Part shown: piece by piece, positions 1-6,653 of the stretch | How the letters are laid out: every line of letters starts with the position of its first letter | Position numbering within the stretch: position 1 is the stretch's first letter | Notes under the pieces: model-generated | What the model saw: only the letters and a program-made list of their open reading frames with translations | Told to the model about the DNA's origin: nothing | Database searches by the model: none | Position numbers and translations under genes: made by a program | From: Candidatus Latescibacterota bacterium | Lineage (GTDB): Bacteria > JAAXHH01 > JACQVL01 | DNA length: 22,615 nucleotides | Assembly (NCBI GenBank): GCA_016209865.1 | Contig: JACQVL010000118.1 | Coordinates: 1 to 22,615, forward strand | Reading direction: 5' to 3'

Positions 1-32
1 GGTTTTTACCGATTTGGGTCGTCAAATCTCAT
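1..32 (+). repeat. Dispersed repeat, copy A
   Basis: This 32-nt stretch beginning GGTTTTTACCGATTT recurs inverted at 22452-22483 with 29 of 32 positions identical by eye. Its right half (about 12-36) recurs in direct orientation at 22551-22573 with a few mismatches. It is non-coding and abuts a palindrome, as the inverted copy also does. The element may extend past the left window edge. Its function is unknown. Confidence 0.7.
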
Positions 33-35
33 GAG

Positions 36-84
36 GGGCGACCCGGTGAGTCGCCCAGGGCGCGGCACCGCCTCGTCTCTACAG
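36..84 (-). repeat. REP-like palindrome pair, partly degenerate
   Basis: Positions 36-42 (GGGCGAC) pair with 50-56 (GTCGCCC) around a short loop. A second, degenerate GC-rich palindrome follows at 57-84 and ends in CTAC, which reads GTAG on the minus strand. GTAG at the foot of a stem-loop is the hallmark of REP elements acted on by RAYT (TnpA-REP) transposases. The REP assignment is inference, and no RAYT gene is in the window. Confidence 0.5.
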
Positions 85-142
85 TCTTGCCCATGATTCC
101 CGCCAAAATCCCGGATGAGCCAAAAACCTTTGTATTGTTTTT

Positions 143-168
143 ACTCGTCACTTGTCACTCGTCACTCT
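143..168 (-). repeat. Tandem heptamer repeat (AGTGACG family), inverted copy upstream of the Asp-box gene
   Basis: Heptamers ACTCGTC, ACTTGTC and ACTCGTC run in tandem at 143-163, followed by a partial unit. On the minus strand this is the AGTGACG repeat seen at 1179-1210 and 22387-22411. With the 1179-1210 copy it forms a 26-bp perfect inverted repeat around the Asp-box gene. Here the pyrimidine-rich strand is the sense strand, ending about 28 nt before the ATG at 198, so it lies in the 5' leader. It resembles the short tandemly repeated repetitive (STRR) heptamers of cyanobacteria in form. Confidence 0.8.
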
Positions 169-197
169 GTTTACCTGACCATTTTCAAGGAGACACC

Positions 198-1163
198 ATG
201 CCATCCACCATCACAGTTTACGTCGGCACGATCGGCCAGAGCATCTGGCGGAGCCGGGACGGTGGGGAGAGCTGGGAACGTCTGAGGGACAGCCTGTTCG
301 CTGAGTGCGATGTCCGGGCGATCTCCGTCCATCCCGCGTCCCCGCAGGTGATGTACGCGGGCACGGAGCGGGGCTGCTACCGGACGGACGACGGCGGCGA
401 CCACTGGACGCGGCTCGACTCAGCGATGAACACGACCCCCGTCTGGGCGCTGGCCGTCCATCCCCATCGGCCCGACACCGTTTTCGCCGGGACGTGTCCG
501 TCCGCCCTCTACCGGACGGACGACGGCGGGGCGACGTGGACGAAGCTCAACGCACCGATCGAGACGGACTGCCCGCCCATCATCCACACGCGGGTGACGA
601 CCATCCTCGTTGATCCGACGGACGACCGGACGATCTGGGCGGGGGTCGAGATCGACGGAGTCTATCGCAGCACGGACGACGGGGCGACGTGGACAGGCCA
701 CAAGGCCGGCCTCAACAGCCTGGACATCCACGGCCTGGCCGTCATCCCCGGCACACCGAAGACGCTCATCGCCACGACGAATCAGGGGGTCTGCACGAGC
801 ACGGACAACGGAGAAACCTGGCAGGACCTCCACGTGAACGAGCGTTTCCCGTGGGGCTATTGCCGGGGCATCGCTCGAAAAGCCGATGGGTCGAGCGCCG
901 TGTTCGTCGGCAACGGCAGCGGCCCGCCCGGTGACGCCGGGGCGATCCAGTGGTCGGCGGATCGTGGCCAGACCTGGCATCGGGCGGCGCTGTCGGTCGA
1001 CCCGAACAGCACGATCTGGCATTTCGCCACGAACCCGTCAGACCCCAACCTGCTCTTCGCGTACAGCATCAGCGGGGAGGTGTTCCGCAGCACGGACGGC
1101 GGGATCATGTGGACGAAGCTCCGGCGCGAGTTTGGCGAGATTCGGGCGATGGTGTGGGCGTGA
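198..1163 (+). CDS. Asp-box (BNR repeat) beta-propeller protein
   Basis: This 321-residue protein is built almost wholly from Asp-box repeats (S/T-x-D-x-G-x-x-W). Seven are visible, at about residues 19-26, 63-70, 107-114, 158-165, 201-208, 253-260 and 298-305, each following a strand such as VMYAGT, VFAGT or IWAGV. That spacing fits one propeller of the sortilin/sialidase-like BNR family. No sialidase catalytic residues are evident, so the role is more likely binding or scaffolding. The start at 198 is chosen because AAGGAGA lies 4 nt upstream. The frame stays open back to 87, but that extension translates a heptamer repeat and has no ribosome binding site. With this start there is no signal peptide, so a cytoplasmic location is implied. 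The gene stands alone between inverted heptamer repeats. Substrate and pathway are unknown. Confidence 0.85.
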   Translation: MPSTITVYVGTIGQSIWRSRDGGESWERLRDSLFAECDVRAISVHPASPQVMYAGTERGCYRTDDGGDHWTRLDSAMNTTPVWALAVHPHRPDTVFAGTCPSALYRTDDGGATWTKLNAPIETDCPPIIHTRVTTILVDPTDDRTIWAGVEIDGVYRSTDDGATWTGHKAGLNSLDIHGLAVIPGTPKTLIATTNQGVCTSTDNGETWQDLHVNERFPWGYCRGIARKADGSSAVFVGNGSGPPGDAGAIQWSADRGQTWHRAALSVDPNSTIWHFATNPSDPNLLFAYSISGEVFRSTDGGIMWTKLRREFGEIRAMVWA

Positions 1164-1178
1164 GGGGTCGGTAAAAGC

Positions 1179-1210
1179 AGTGACGAGTGACGAGTGACAA
1201 GTGACGAGTA
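1179..1210 (+). repeat. Tandem heptamer repeat (AGTGACG family), copy downstream of the Asp-box gene
   Basis: Four tandem heptamers (AGTGACG, AGTGACG, AGTGACA, AGTGACG) plus AGTA begin 15 nt after the stop of the Asp-box gene. Twenty-six bases are a perfect inverted match to the 143-168 copy, so the gene sits inside an inverted repeat of about 1.05 kb. It is non-coding. Confidence 0.85.
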
Positions 1211-1300
1211 GAAGCGCGAGGGATTGCGTCCGTCAGATCGCCCACTGTTGAAACGGCGGACTGAGTGGTCGGATACACTCCAGCGGGAATCCAAATCATT

Positions 1301-1332
1301 CTCTTTGTGTCCTTTGTGTCTTTGTGGTGAAA
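1301..1332 (+). repeat. T-rich 8-9-nt tandem repeat in the leader of the oxidoreductase gene
   Basis: Three near-copies of CTTTGTGTC run in tandem, ending about 18 nt before the ATG at 1351 and just before its Shine-Dalgarno region (GGGGAGA). Similar CTTTGTGTC strings recur as intergenic repeats in other environmental bacterial genomes; that is from memory and unchecked. It is pyrimidine/T-rich on the sense strand, like the other leader repeats here. Confidence 0.6.
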
Positions 1333-1350
1333 ACCTTGGGGAGACTCTCA

Positions 1351-2388
1351 ATGGACCGTATCTTCAAAGTCGCTGCTGTCGATGCATCGCACGGCCATAT
1401 CTTCGGGCTGCTGCGCGAGGCGATCAACTGCCCGCTCGCGCAGGTCGTGGGGTTCGCGGACGGGGAGGCGTCCAACCGGGACCGGGTGGTCCGGGACTAT
1501 GGTCTGAGCCACGACCAGGTGTTCAGCGATTATCGGATGCTGGCCGACCGGGTGAAACCGGATGTCGTGATTTGCTGCTCGCCCAACGCGAAGCACGTTG
1601 AGTATGTCGAAGACCTCGCCCCGCGCGGCGTCCACGTCCTCATCGAAAAACCGTTCGCCGCACGGCTCGGCGAAGTCGACCGGATGATCGCCGCGGCCGC
1701 ACGGCACGGGACGTACCTGATGTGCAACTACCCGGTCGCCTGGCAGCCGTCGATGCGCCGCGCGTACGACCTCGTCCAGGCCGGGACGATCGGCAGGGTG
1801 TTCCAGATCGCCCTCCGGGGCGGCCATGCGGGGCCGACCGGAAAACTCCCCGCCGAGGAGATGCGGAAGTTCTGGTGGTACCGCCCGGAATTGGGCGGCG
1901 GGGTGCTGCTCGACTACTGCTGCTACGGCGCGTTCATCGCGAGCTGGTTCCTGGGGAAACTCCCGCGCAAAGTCATGGGGATGGCGATGACGATCGACCG
2001 GCCGGTCGAGGCGGACGACAACGCCGCCTTGCTCGTCCAGTACGACGACGCGTTGTGCATGTTCGGGGCGACGTGGACGCGCCCGGCGGAGTACGGCAAC
2101 CCGTTCGGTCCGGTCATCAACGGCCTGAACGGCTCCTTGTCGTTCCTCAGCGGGGACGACCTCCGACTGGCGCTGCCGGGCAAAGAGGTGGAGAAAATCG
2201 ACGTGAGTCAGCCCATGCCCGAAGGGGAGCGCAACGGGGTGGAGTATTTCCTGAACTGCATCGCCAACGGCCGGCCAGTCGGGGAGCCGGTCAGCCTGAA
2301 GACGACCCGGATGGCGCAGGAGATTCTCGAAGCCGGCCTCCGGTCGGTCGAGACCGGACGCACAGTCGAGTTGCCGGTGAAGGTCTAA
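1351..2388 (+). CDS. Gfo/Idh/MocA family oxidoreductase
   Basis: This 345-residue protein has the two-domain layout of NAD(P)-dependent sugar/inositol dehydrogenases. It has an N-terminal Rossmann part (residues 1-120), with DVVICCSPNAKHVEYV at about 71-86 and the family's EKP motif at 99-101, whose Lys is catalytic. The C-terminal alpha/beta domain contains GGGVLLDYCCYGAFIASWFLG in place of the usual D-x-G-x-H region, a D-x-x-x-Y form seen in some members. The N-terminus reads VAAVDASHGHIF, so the classic GxGxxG loop is not recognisable and cofactor binding may be altered. The ATG at 1351 has GGGGAGA upstream; an earlier in-frame GTG at 1324 lies inside a repeat and is rejected. It is followed after 6 nt by a phosphoesterase gene. 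Substrate cannot be told from sequence. Confidence 0.9.
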   Translation: MDRIFKVAAVDASHGHIFGLLREAINCPLAQVVGFADGEASNRDRVVRDYGLSHDQVFSDYRMLADRVKPDVVICCSPNAKHVEYVEDLAPRGVHVLIEKPFAARLGEVDRMIAAAARHGTYLMCNYPVAWQPSMRRAYDLVQAGTIGRVFQIALRGGHAGPTGKLPAEEMRKFWWYRPELGGGVLLDYCCYGAFIASWFLGKLPRKVMGMAMTIDRPVEADDNAALLVQYDDALCMFGATWTRPAEYGNPFGPVINGLNGSLSFLSGDDLRLALPGKEVEKIDVSQPMPEGERNGVEYFLNCIANGRPVGEPVSLKTTRMAQEILEAGLRSVETGRTVELPVKV

Positions 2389-2394
2389 TCCCGC

Positions 2395-3264
2395 ATGACT
2401 CGACTGGCCGTCCTCGCCGACATTCATGGCAACCTGCCCGCGTTAGACGCGGTCTTGCAGGATATGGCACCGTTCCGCGTCGAGACGGTCGTCGTTGCGG
2501 GGGACGTGATCAACTGGGGGCCATTCTCCGCGCCGGTGGTGGAACGGGTCGTCCGGAACGGGTGGGGGGTGATTCGCGGGAATAACGAGTTCTACCTGCT
2601 GGATTACAACACTCCCCGCGCGCCGGCGGAATGGGCGGATCGCGCGAAATTTGCCCTCCTGCCGTGGCTGCACCGGAACCTGAACGGTCGCTGGCGCAGC
2701 GCGATCGCCGCGTGGCCGGACACCCTCAGCCTGCGCTTCCCCGACGCGCCGCCCCTGCGCATCGTCCACGGCTCGCCCCGCAGCCCGTGGGAATCGATGT
2801 ACCCCATCTTATCTGACGAGGAGATTGAAGTCTTCATGACTGATGTGGAAGAAGCGACCGTCATCGCGGGCCACACCCATCTGCCGATGGACCGCCGGGT
2901 CGGCCGCTGGCGGATTCTGAACCCCGGCTCCGTCGGCGTGCCCGTCGACGGGCGGTCTGGGGCGAGTTATCTGCTGCTGGAAGGCACGGATGAGGGCTGG
3001 CGGCCAGCTTTCCGGCGTGTCCATTATGATGTGGCGCCACTCTTCCGGGAATTCGAACGGCAGGGCTTTCTCGACGAGTGCGGGGTGATCGGTCATCTCG
3101 TCCTCGAAGAGTTCCGCACCGCGCGGCTTCAGGTGCACCCGTTCGTCCGCTGGCGGCAGGCACACTACCCGAACGAGCCGGTGACGATGGCCCTGCTGGA
3201 GCGCTTCTCCCCTACCAGCCGATGGGCGTATACCCCGCTGGCGTATCATGTGAATAGGGAATAA
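2395..3264 (+). CDS. Calcineurin-like metallophosphoesterase (YfcE/MPP superfamily)
   Basis: This 289-residue protein carries the metal-binding motifs of the metallophosphoesterase superfamily in order: DIHGN at residues 9-13, GDVINWGPF from 36, GNNE at 62-65 (a variant of GNHD/E), HGSP in the middle, GHTHLPMD, and NPGSVGVPVDGR. These bind two metal ions and hydrolyse a phosphoester or phosphodiester. The C-terminal 70 residues or so extend beyond the core fold and match nothing I recognise. It starts 6 nt after the oxidoreductase stop and is probably co-transcribed with it. There is no signal peptide, so it is cytoplasmic. The substrate is unknown. Confidence 0.9.
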   Translation: MTRLAVLADIHGNLPALDAVLQDMAPFRVETVVVAGDVINWGPFSAPVVERVVRNGWGVIRGNNEFYLLDYNTPRAPAEWADRAKFALLPWLHRNLNGRWRSAIAAWPDTLSLRFPDAPPLRIVHGSPRSPWESMYPILSDEEIEVFMTDVEEATVIAGHTHLPMDRRVGRWRILNPGSVGVPVDGRSGASYLLLEGTDEGWRPAFRRVHYDVAPLFREFERQGFLDECGVIGHLVLEEFRTARLQVHPFVRWRQAHYPNEPVTMALLERFSPTSRWAYTPLAYHVNRE

Positions 3265-3286
3265 TGATGTAGAACAGGAATTGTCT

Positions 3287-3979
3287 ATGAGTTTTATCGC
3301 TGACGGTCTCCGCGAAGCCGTCCGGTTGATCGTGACCCTGAACCGCGACATGCTGGGGATCGTCGCCGTGTCGGTGACGGTCTCCAGTGTCGCGACGCTC
3401 CTGGCCGCGCTCGTCGGCCTGCCGATCGGCTATGCCGTGGCGACGCACCGTTTTCCCGGCCAGCGGCTGGCAGCCACGATTCTCAATACCCTCCTCGCCC
3501 TCCCTACGGTCGTCGTCGGGCTTGTCGTCTACTCGATGCTCTCCCGGCGCGGCCCACTGGGGTTTCTCGACCTGCTGTACACCCCCACCGCCATCATCAT
3601 CGGGGAGGCGATCTTAGCCATCCCCATCGTCTCGGCGTTCACGATCTCCGCGTTGAAGGGCGTCGACCGGCGGGCGGGCGAGACCGCCTTGACGTTAGGC
3701 GCGACGCCCGCGCAGGCCGCGGCCGCCATGATCCTCGAGGCCCGGTTCGGCATCTTAGCGGCAATCGTCGCCAGCTTCGGCCGGGTGATCGCGGAGGTCG
3801 GGGCCGCCATGATGCTCGGCGGGAACATCCGGGGGAGCACCCGGACGATGACGACCGCCATCGCGCTCGAGACGAGCAAGGGGGAATTCGGCCTGGCGAT
3901 GGCGCTCGGCTTCATCCTCCTGACCGTCGCGTTCGGGGCCAACATCGTGTTCCAGTGGCTGCAGGGGTTCCAGGAATAA
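3287..3979 (+). CDS. tupB: ABC transporter permease, TupB-like (tungstate/molybdate type)
   Basis: This 230-residue inner-membrane permease of the binding-protein-dependent type has about five or six membrane segments. The stretches LNTLLALPTVVVGLVVYSML, SRRGPLGFLDLLYTPTA and TTAIALETSKGEFGLAMALG strongly recall TupB tungstate permeases. The EAA-type loop that docks on the ATPase is around GETALTLGATPAQAAAAMIL. The start at 3287 (ATG) has CAGGAA 6 nt upstream; a TTG two codons earlier is less likely. It pairs with the ATPase gene that follows. No tungstate-binding protein gene (tupA) is visible nearby, so it must lie elsewhere or be absent. The substrate could also be molybdate. The stop codon is followed directly by an AAGGACG repeat. 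Confidence 0.87.
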   Translation: MSFIADGLREAVRLIVTLNRDMLGIVAVSVTVSSVATLLAALVGLPIGYAVATHRFPGQRLAATILNTLLALPTVVVGLVVYSMLSRRGPLGFLDLLYTPTAIIIGEAILAIPIVSAFTISALKGVDRRAGETALTLGATPAQAAAAMILEARFGILAAIVASFGRVIAEVGAAMMLGGNIRGSTRTMTTAIALETSKGEFGLAMALGFILLTVAFGANIVFQWLQGFQE

Positions 3980-3980
3980 T

Positions 3981-4147
3981 TAAGGACGAAGGATGAAGGA
4001 CGAAGGACGAAGTAAGGACGAAGAGAGCAAGGACGAAGGCCAAAGAACGAAGGCCAAAAGTGACGAAGAGAGCGAAGAAAATAAAGGAAGAATGTCTTTT
4101 TCGTCCTTCGCCCTTCGTCCTTCGTCCTTGCCTTTCTCTCCTTTCCT
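3981..4147. repeat. Inverted heptamer repeat (AAGGACG family) forming a long imperfect hairpin
   Basis: The left arm (3981-4060) has repeated purine-rich units AAGGACG/AAGGATG and starts 1 nt after the tupB stop. The right arm (about 4100-4147) is its pyrimidine-rich complement, with four tandem heptamers CGTCCTT, CGCCCTT, CGTCCTT and CGTCCTT at 4102-4129. The arms could pair as a long imperfect hairpin around about 40 nt. The same family borders the four-helix-bundle gene at 16583-17041. The right arm lies inside the ATPase reading frame. Confidence 0.85.
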
Positions 4148-5141
4148 TCTCATCGAAGACTTAGTCCAGGGGCAGGACGGGTTCCGCCTGAGTGTGCCGC
4201 GATTCGCCGTGGCTCCCGGACGGGCGTACGCCATCACCGGACCGAACGGGTCGGGGAAGACGACGTTCCTGAAGACGCTCGCCCTGCTCATCCGGCCGGC
4301 GGCGGGACGGCTGATGTTCGAGGGGACCGTGGTCACGGGCGATGCTGAACAGGAACAGCGGTACCGCCATCAGGTCACGCTGGTGATGCAGGATGCGTAC
4401 CTGTTCAAGAGGAACGTGTTCGAGAACGTCGGGTACGGACTGCGTGTGCGCGGGGTTTCGGAGGACGAGGTCAGAACGAAAGTCGGTCGGGCGCTGGAGG
4501 CGGTCGGCCTCCCGGACTTCGGCCTGCGGGCGGCGCACCGGCTCTCCCGCGGGGAAGCCCAGCGTGTCGCCTTAGCGCGGGCGCTCATCCTCGACCCCCG
4601 GCTCCTCTTGTTGGACGAGCCGACGGCGAACGTGGACGCTGCCAACGCGGACATCATCGAGCAGATCATCAGCCGGACGATGTCGGCGCATGGCATGGCG
4701 GTCGTGTTCTCGACCCACAACCTCGACCAGGCATACCGGTTGACGGACGAGGTCGTATCCCTGCGGGACGGCCTGATGCTCGATGCCGGTCCGACCAACC
4801 TGTTCACGGGGGAGGTCGAAGCCACTGTGGGACTGCAGCGCGTCCGTCTGACCCCGGACGTGGCCGTCCAGGTGACGACGAGCAAGACGGGACGGGTGCA
4901 CCTGCTCATCCCGCCGGAAGACGTCGTCGTCTCACAAGCCCCCCTGGCATCGAGCGCCCGGAATTCATTCCCGGGCAGGATCGTCCGGGCGGTGGCCGAC
5001 GGGGAGCAGATCCGGCTGGGCCTCGACATCGGGGTGGAGTTGTCCGCGCTCATCACCCGGCAATCGTTCGCGGACATCGGACTGATGGTCGGGGGGAAGG
5101 TGTACGTGACGTTCAAGACGTCCGCCGTGCGGGTGTTTTGA
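4092..5141 (+). CDS. tupC: ABC transporter ATP-binding protein with C-terminal TOBE-like domain (TupC-like)
   Basis: This 349-residue ATPase has Walker A GPNGSGKTT (50-58), Q-loop Gln100, signature LSRGE (151-155), Walker B LLLLDE (171-176) and H-loop His209. Residues about 275-349 form a TOBE/molybdate-binding-like domain (PGRIVRAVADGEQIRLGL...), as in molybdate and tungstate importers. It should power the TupB-like permease upstream. The ATG at 4092 is chosen because AAAGGAAG lies just upstream; the frame is open to 3993 but that extension is translated repeat. Even so, residues 3-17 are encoded by the pyrimidine arm of the heptamer repeat, an unusual N-terminus before the normal first strand (FLLIEDLV). 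A TTG at 4128 would give a conventional start but has no ribosome binding site. The 3' end overlaps the convergent oxidase gene by 29 nt. Confidence 0.87.
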   Translation: MSFSSFALRPSSLPFSPFLLIEDLVQGQDGFRLSVPRFAVAPGRAYAITGPNGSGKTTFLKTLALLIRPAAGRLMFEGTVVTGDAEQEQRYRHQVTLVMQDAYLFKRNVFENVGYGLRVRGVSEDEVRTKVGRALEAVGLPDFGLRAAHRLSRGEAQRVALARALILDPRLLLLDEPTANVDAANADIIEQIISRTMSAHGMAVVFSTHNLDQAYRLTDEVVSLRDGLMLDAGPTNLFTGEVEATVGLQRVRLTPDVAVQVTTSKTGRVHLLIPPEDVVVSQAPLASSARNSFPGRIVRAVADGEQIRLGLDIGVELSALITRQSFADIGLMVGGKVYVTFKTSAVRVF

Positions 5142-6462
5142 CGCAAGGAGCACGAGACGCTGCAAACACTGTCCGGATTGACGGAAAACGGGATTCAAGC
5201 TCGGATGGCCGTTCTAAGATTCGGTCGGCCAAGATGCGCGCCGCCGCCGTCGCGTACGCGTTCCCGCGGCCGGTGAACCCGGCGATGACGTACACCCCCG
5301 GCGTCTCCGTCTCGCCGACGAATGGGCTGCTGTCGAACGAAAACCCCATGACTCCGCCCCACCGGTGGGTGCGCTTCAGGTGGGCTAAATGGGGGAACGT
5401 CCGGTTGAACGCCAGGTCGTTCGACCGTTGCACCATGCCGGTCGGGCGTTCTTTATAGCCCCGGTAGGTCTTGATGATGCGCCCGCGCTGATGGAGGACG
5501 TGAGACCCGCGTTCGGCGGCGAGATGGTGATTCCGCGACCCGCCGAACAGCAGACGCCCGCCGTCGCCCGGCCCGTCGTGCAACTGCCGCCAGTAGTCCC
5601 ACCCGTCGTTCGCGTAGAACACTCCGTTGAACAGCCGCTCCGCCACCGGTTCTGTCACGAACGCCTGGCCACGGTTGGGGGTGATGCGCGTCTCGTAGCT
5701 CATGTCGAGCTGCGGGGTGTACGCGTTCGTCCCCATCACCATCCACTCCGCGCGCACCCGACCGCCCGGCGTGCGGATGAGCAGCCCGCGTCCGTCCCGC
5801 ATCACATCCTGGATGGGCGTGTTCTCGAAGATGGCCACCCCACGCCCGCGGGCGGCTTGCGCCAGGCCCCGGACATACTTGACGGGGTGCAACTCTCCGT
5901 CGAACCGGTTGAAGAGCGCCCCGGACACGGCCGTGCTCCGGAGGAGGCCCTGCATCGTCTTCGCGTCGAGCAACTCTGAATCGAACCCATCCTCTTGCAG
6001 CAGCCTCGCGGACTGTGCAACACGCTCCATCGGCCTGGGATGCGACCCACGGTCGGGCCGGGCCATCGCCACGACATAGCTGCCGTGGTTGCAGTAGTCG
6101 CACGCGATGCGGTACCGCTGCATCAGGCCGACCATCAGCCGGTGGTTCTCGATGGCCAACTGCCACACCTCACGGGCATGCCGCCGGCCGCCAGGCCCGT
6201 ACGCCGTCGTCAGCTCCTCGACGGCATCCGCGTAGTACTCGTGCGTCCCGGACAGCATGAACCCGCCGTTGCGCCCGGACGCCCCGCTCGCCACTTCACG
6301 CCGTTCGAGCACCGCCACGCGGACGCCCGCTTCCGCCAGGAACAGCGCCTCAGACAGCCCGGTGATTCCCGCGCCGCTGATGACGATGTCCACGTCAAAC
6401 TCCCCGTCCAGCGGGCTGGTCGGCTGGTATTCCTGATCAAGCCAGTACGAGTCACGGATCAT
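5113..6462 (-). CDS. FAD-dependent oxidoreductase, DAO/PuuB-like family
   Basis: This 449-residue protein is of the D-amino-acid-oxidase fold (glycine oxidase, sarcosine oxidase, gamma-glutamylputrescine oxidase). The FAD dinucleotide-binding motif DIVISGAGITGLSEALFLAE is near the N-terminus, followed by AVLERREVASGASGRNGGF, the typical R-x-x-x-S-G-R-N-x-G second FAD motif. The C-terminus has GVYVIAGFTGRGNAYA, the last FAD contact. It probably oxidises a C-N bond of an amine or amino acid; the substrate is unknown. The start at 6462 fits the family, which begins about 28 residues before the FAD motif. A good promoter at 6508-6536 places the transcript start near 6501, ruling out an open-frame start at 6567. 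An ATG at 6492 remains possible but would leave a leader of under 10 nt. It overlaps the convergent ATPase gene by 29 nt. Confidence 0.85.
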   Translation of the reverse strand: MIRDSYWLDQEYQPTSPLDGEFDVDIVISGAGITGLSEALFLAEAGVRVAVLERREVASGASGRNGGFMLSGTHEYYADAVEELTTAYGPGGRRHAREVWQLAIENHRLMVGLMQRYRIACDYCNHGSYVVAMARPDRGSHPRPMERVAQSARLLQEDGFDSELLDAKTMQGLLRSTAVSGALFNRFDGELHPVKYVRGLAQAARGRGVAIFENTPIQDVMRDGRGLLIRTPGGRVRAEWMVMGTNAYTPQLDMSYETRITPNRGQAFVTEPVAERLFNGVFYANDGWDYWRQLHDGPGDGGRLLFGGSRNHHLAAERGSHVLHQRGRIIKTYRGYKERPTGMVQRSNDLAFNRTFPHLAHLKRTHRWGGVMGFSFDSSPFVGETETPGVYVIAGFTGRGNAYATAAARILADRILERPSELESRFPSIRTVFAASRAPCVKTPARRTS

Positions 6463-6467
6463 GATAT

Positions 6468-6489
6468 CGATTGCGGATTGCGAATTGAA
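6468..6489 (-). repeat. Short tandem repeat (CGCAATC family) just before the oxidase start
   Basis: On the minus strand this reads as three near-copies of an 8-nt unit (AATTCGC, AATCCGC, AATCG) and ends 5 nt before the ATG at 6462. If translation starts at 6492 instead, it would encode residues 2-8 of a longer N-terminus. It is another member of the leader-repeat pattern in this window. Confidence 0.5.
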
Positions 6490-6507
6490 CATCCAGGGAC
6501 ATTCTAA

Positions 6508-6536
6508 AAAATACCCCTTCTCACTCAGGCCGTCAA
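6508..6536 (-). promoter_or_regulatory. Sigma-70-type promoter for the FAD oxidoreductase gene
   Basis: Read on the minus strand, TTGACG (6536-6531), a 17-bp spacer and TATTTT (6513-6508) form a good -35/-10 pair. Transcription should start near 6501. It stands back to back with the plus-strand promoter at 6556-6584; the two -35 boxes are about 20 bp apart. Confidence 0.6.
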
Positions 6537-6555
6537 GAGCCAGTTGAGAAGAGGG

Positions 6556-6584
6556 TTGACGAAACACGACGGAGGATGTACATT
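6556..6584 (+). promoter_or_regulatory. Sigma-70-type promoter for yggT and the M16 peptidase genes
   Basis: TTGACG (6556-6561), a 17-bp spacer and TACATT (6579-6584) match the -35/-10 consensus well. The transcript would start near 6591 and run through the palindrome at 6598-6621 before the YggT start at 6654. Confidence 0.6.
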
Positions 6585-6597
6585 ATCCGCACACATC

Positions 6598-6621
6598 GGG
6601 CACGGCGCGCCGTGCCCCTAC
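6598..6621 (-). repeat. REP-like perfect palindrome with GTAG foot
   Basis: Positions 6598-6617 are a perfect 20-bp palindrome (GGGCACGGCG and its complement), followed by CTAC, which is GTAG on the minus strand. The arrangement matches REP elements. It lies in the leader of the yggT transcript and could fold as a strong hairpin there. Confidence 0.7.
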
Positions 6622-6653
6622 AGTCTCGTTCACCCCTACAACCCGTGCCGCCC

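Noticed and set aside
87-197. N-terminal extension of the Asp-box protein with a hydrophobic stretch resembling a signal peptide
   Set aside because: The hydrophobic run is translated heptamer repeat, the TTG/ATG starts there have no Shine-Dalgarno sequence, and a good one precedes the ATG at 198. It cannot be fully excluded, given the second M16 gene.
1179-1210. Heptamer arrays considered as CRISPR or direct-repeat arrays
   Set aside because: Units are 7-9 nt without spacers, and no cas genes are present.
143-1210. Inverted repeats around the Asp-box gene considered as insertion-sequence ends
   Set aside because: The enclosed gene is a propeller protein, not a transposase, and no target-site duplication is apparent.
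1348-2427. 359-codon open frame on the minus strand opposite the oxidoreductase
   Set aside because: It lies wholly antisense to a clear Gfo/Idh/MocA gene, its translation is low-complexity Arg/Pro/Asp-rich with no motif, and long antisense frames are expected at this GC content.
3993-4091. Extension of the ATPase by 33 charged residues
   Set aside because: It is a translation of the purine arm (Lys/Asp/Glu/Arg-rich) with no homology to ATPases, and the better ribosome binding site is at 4084-4090.
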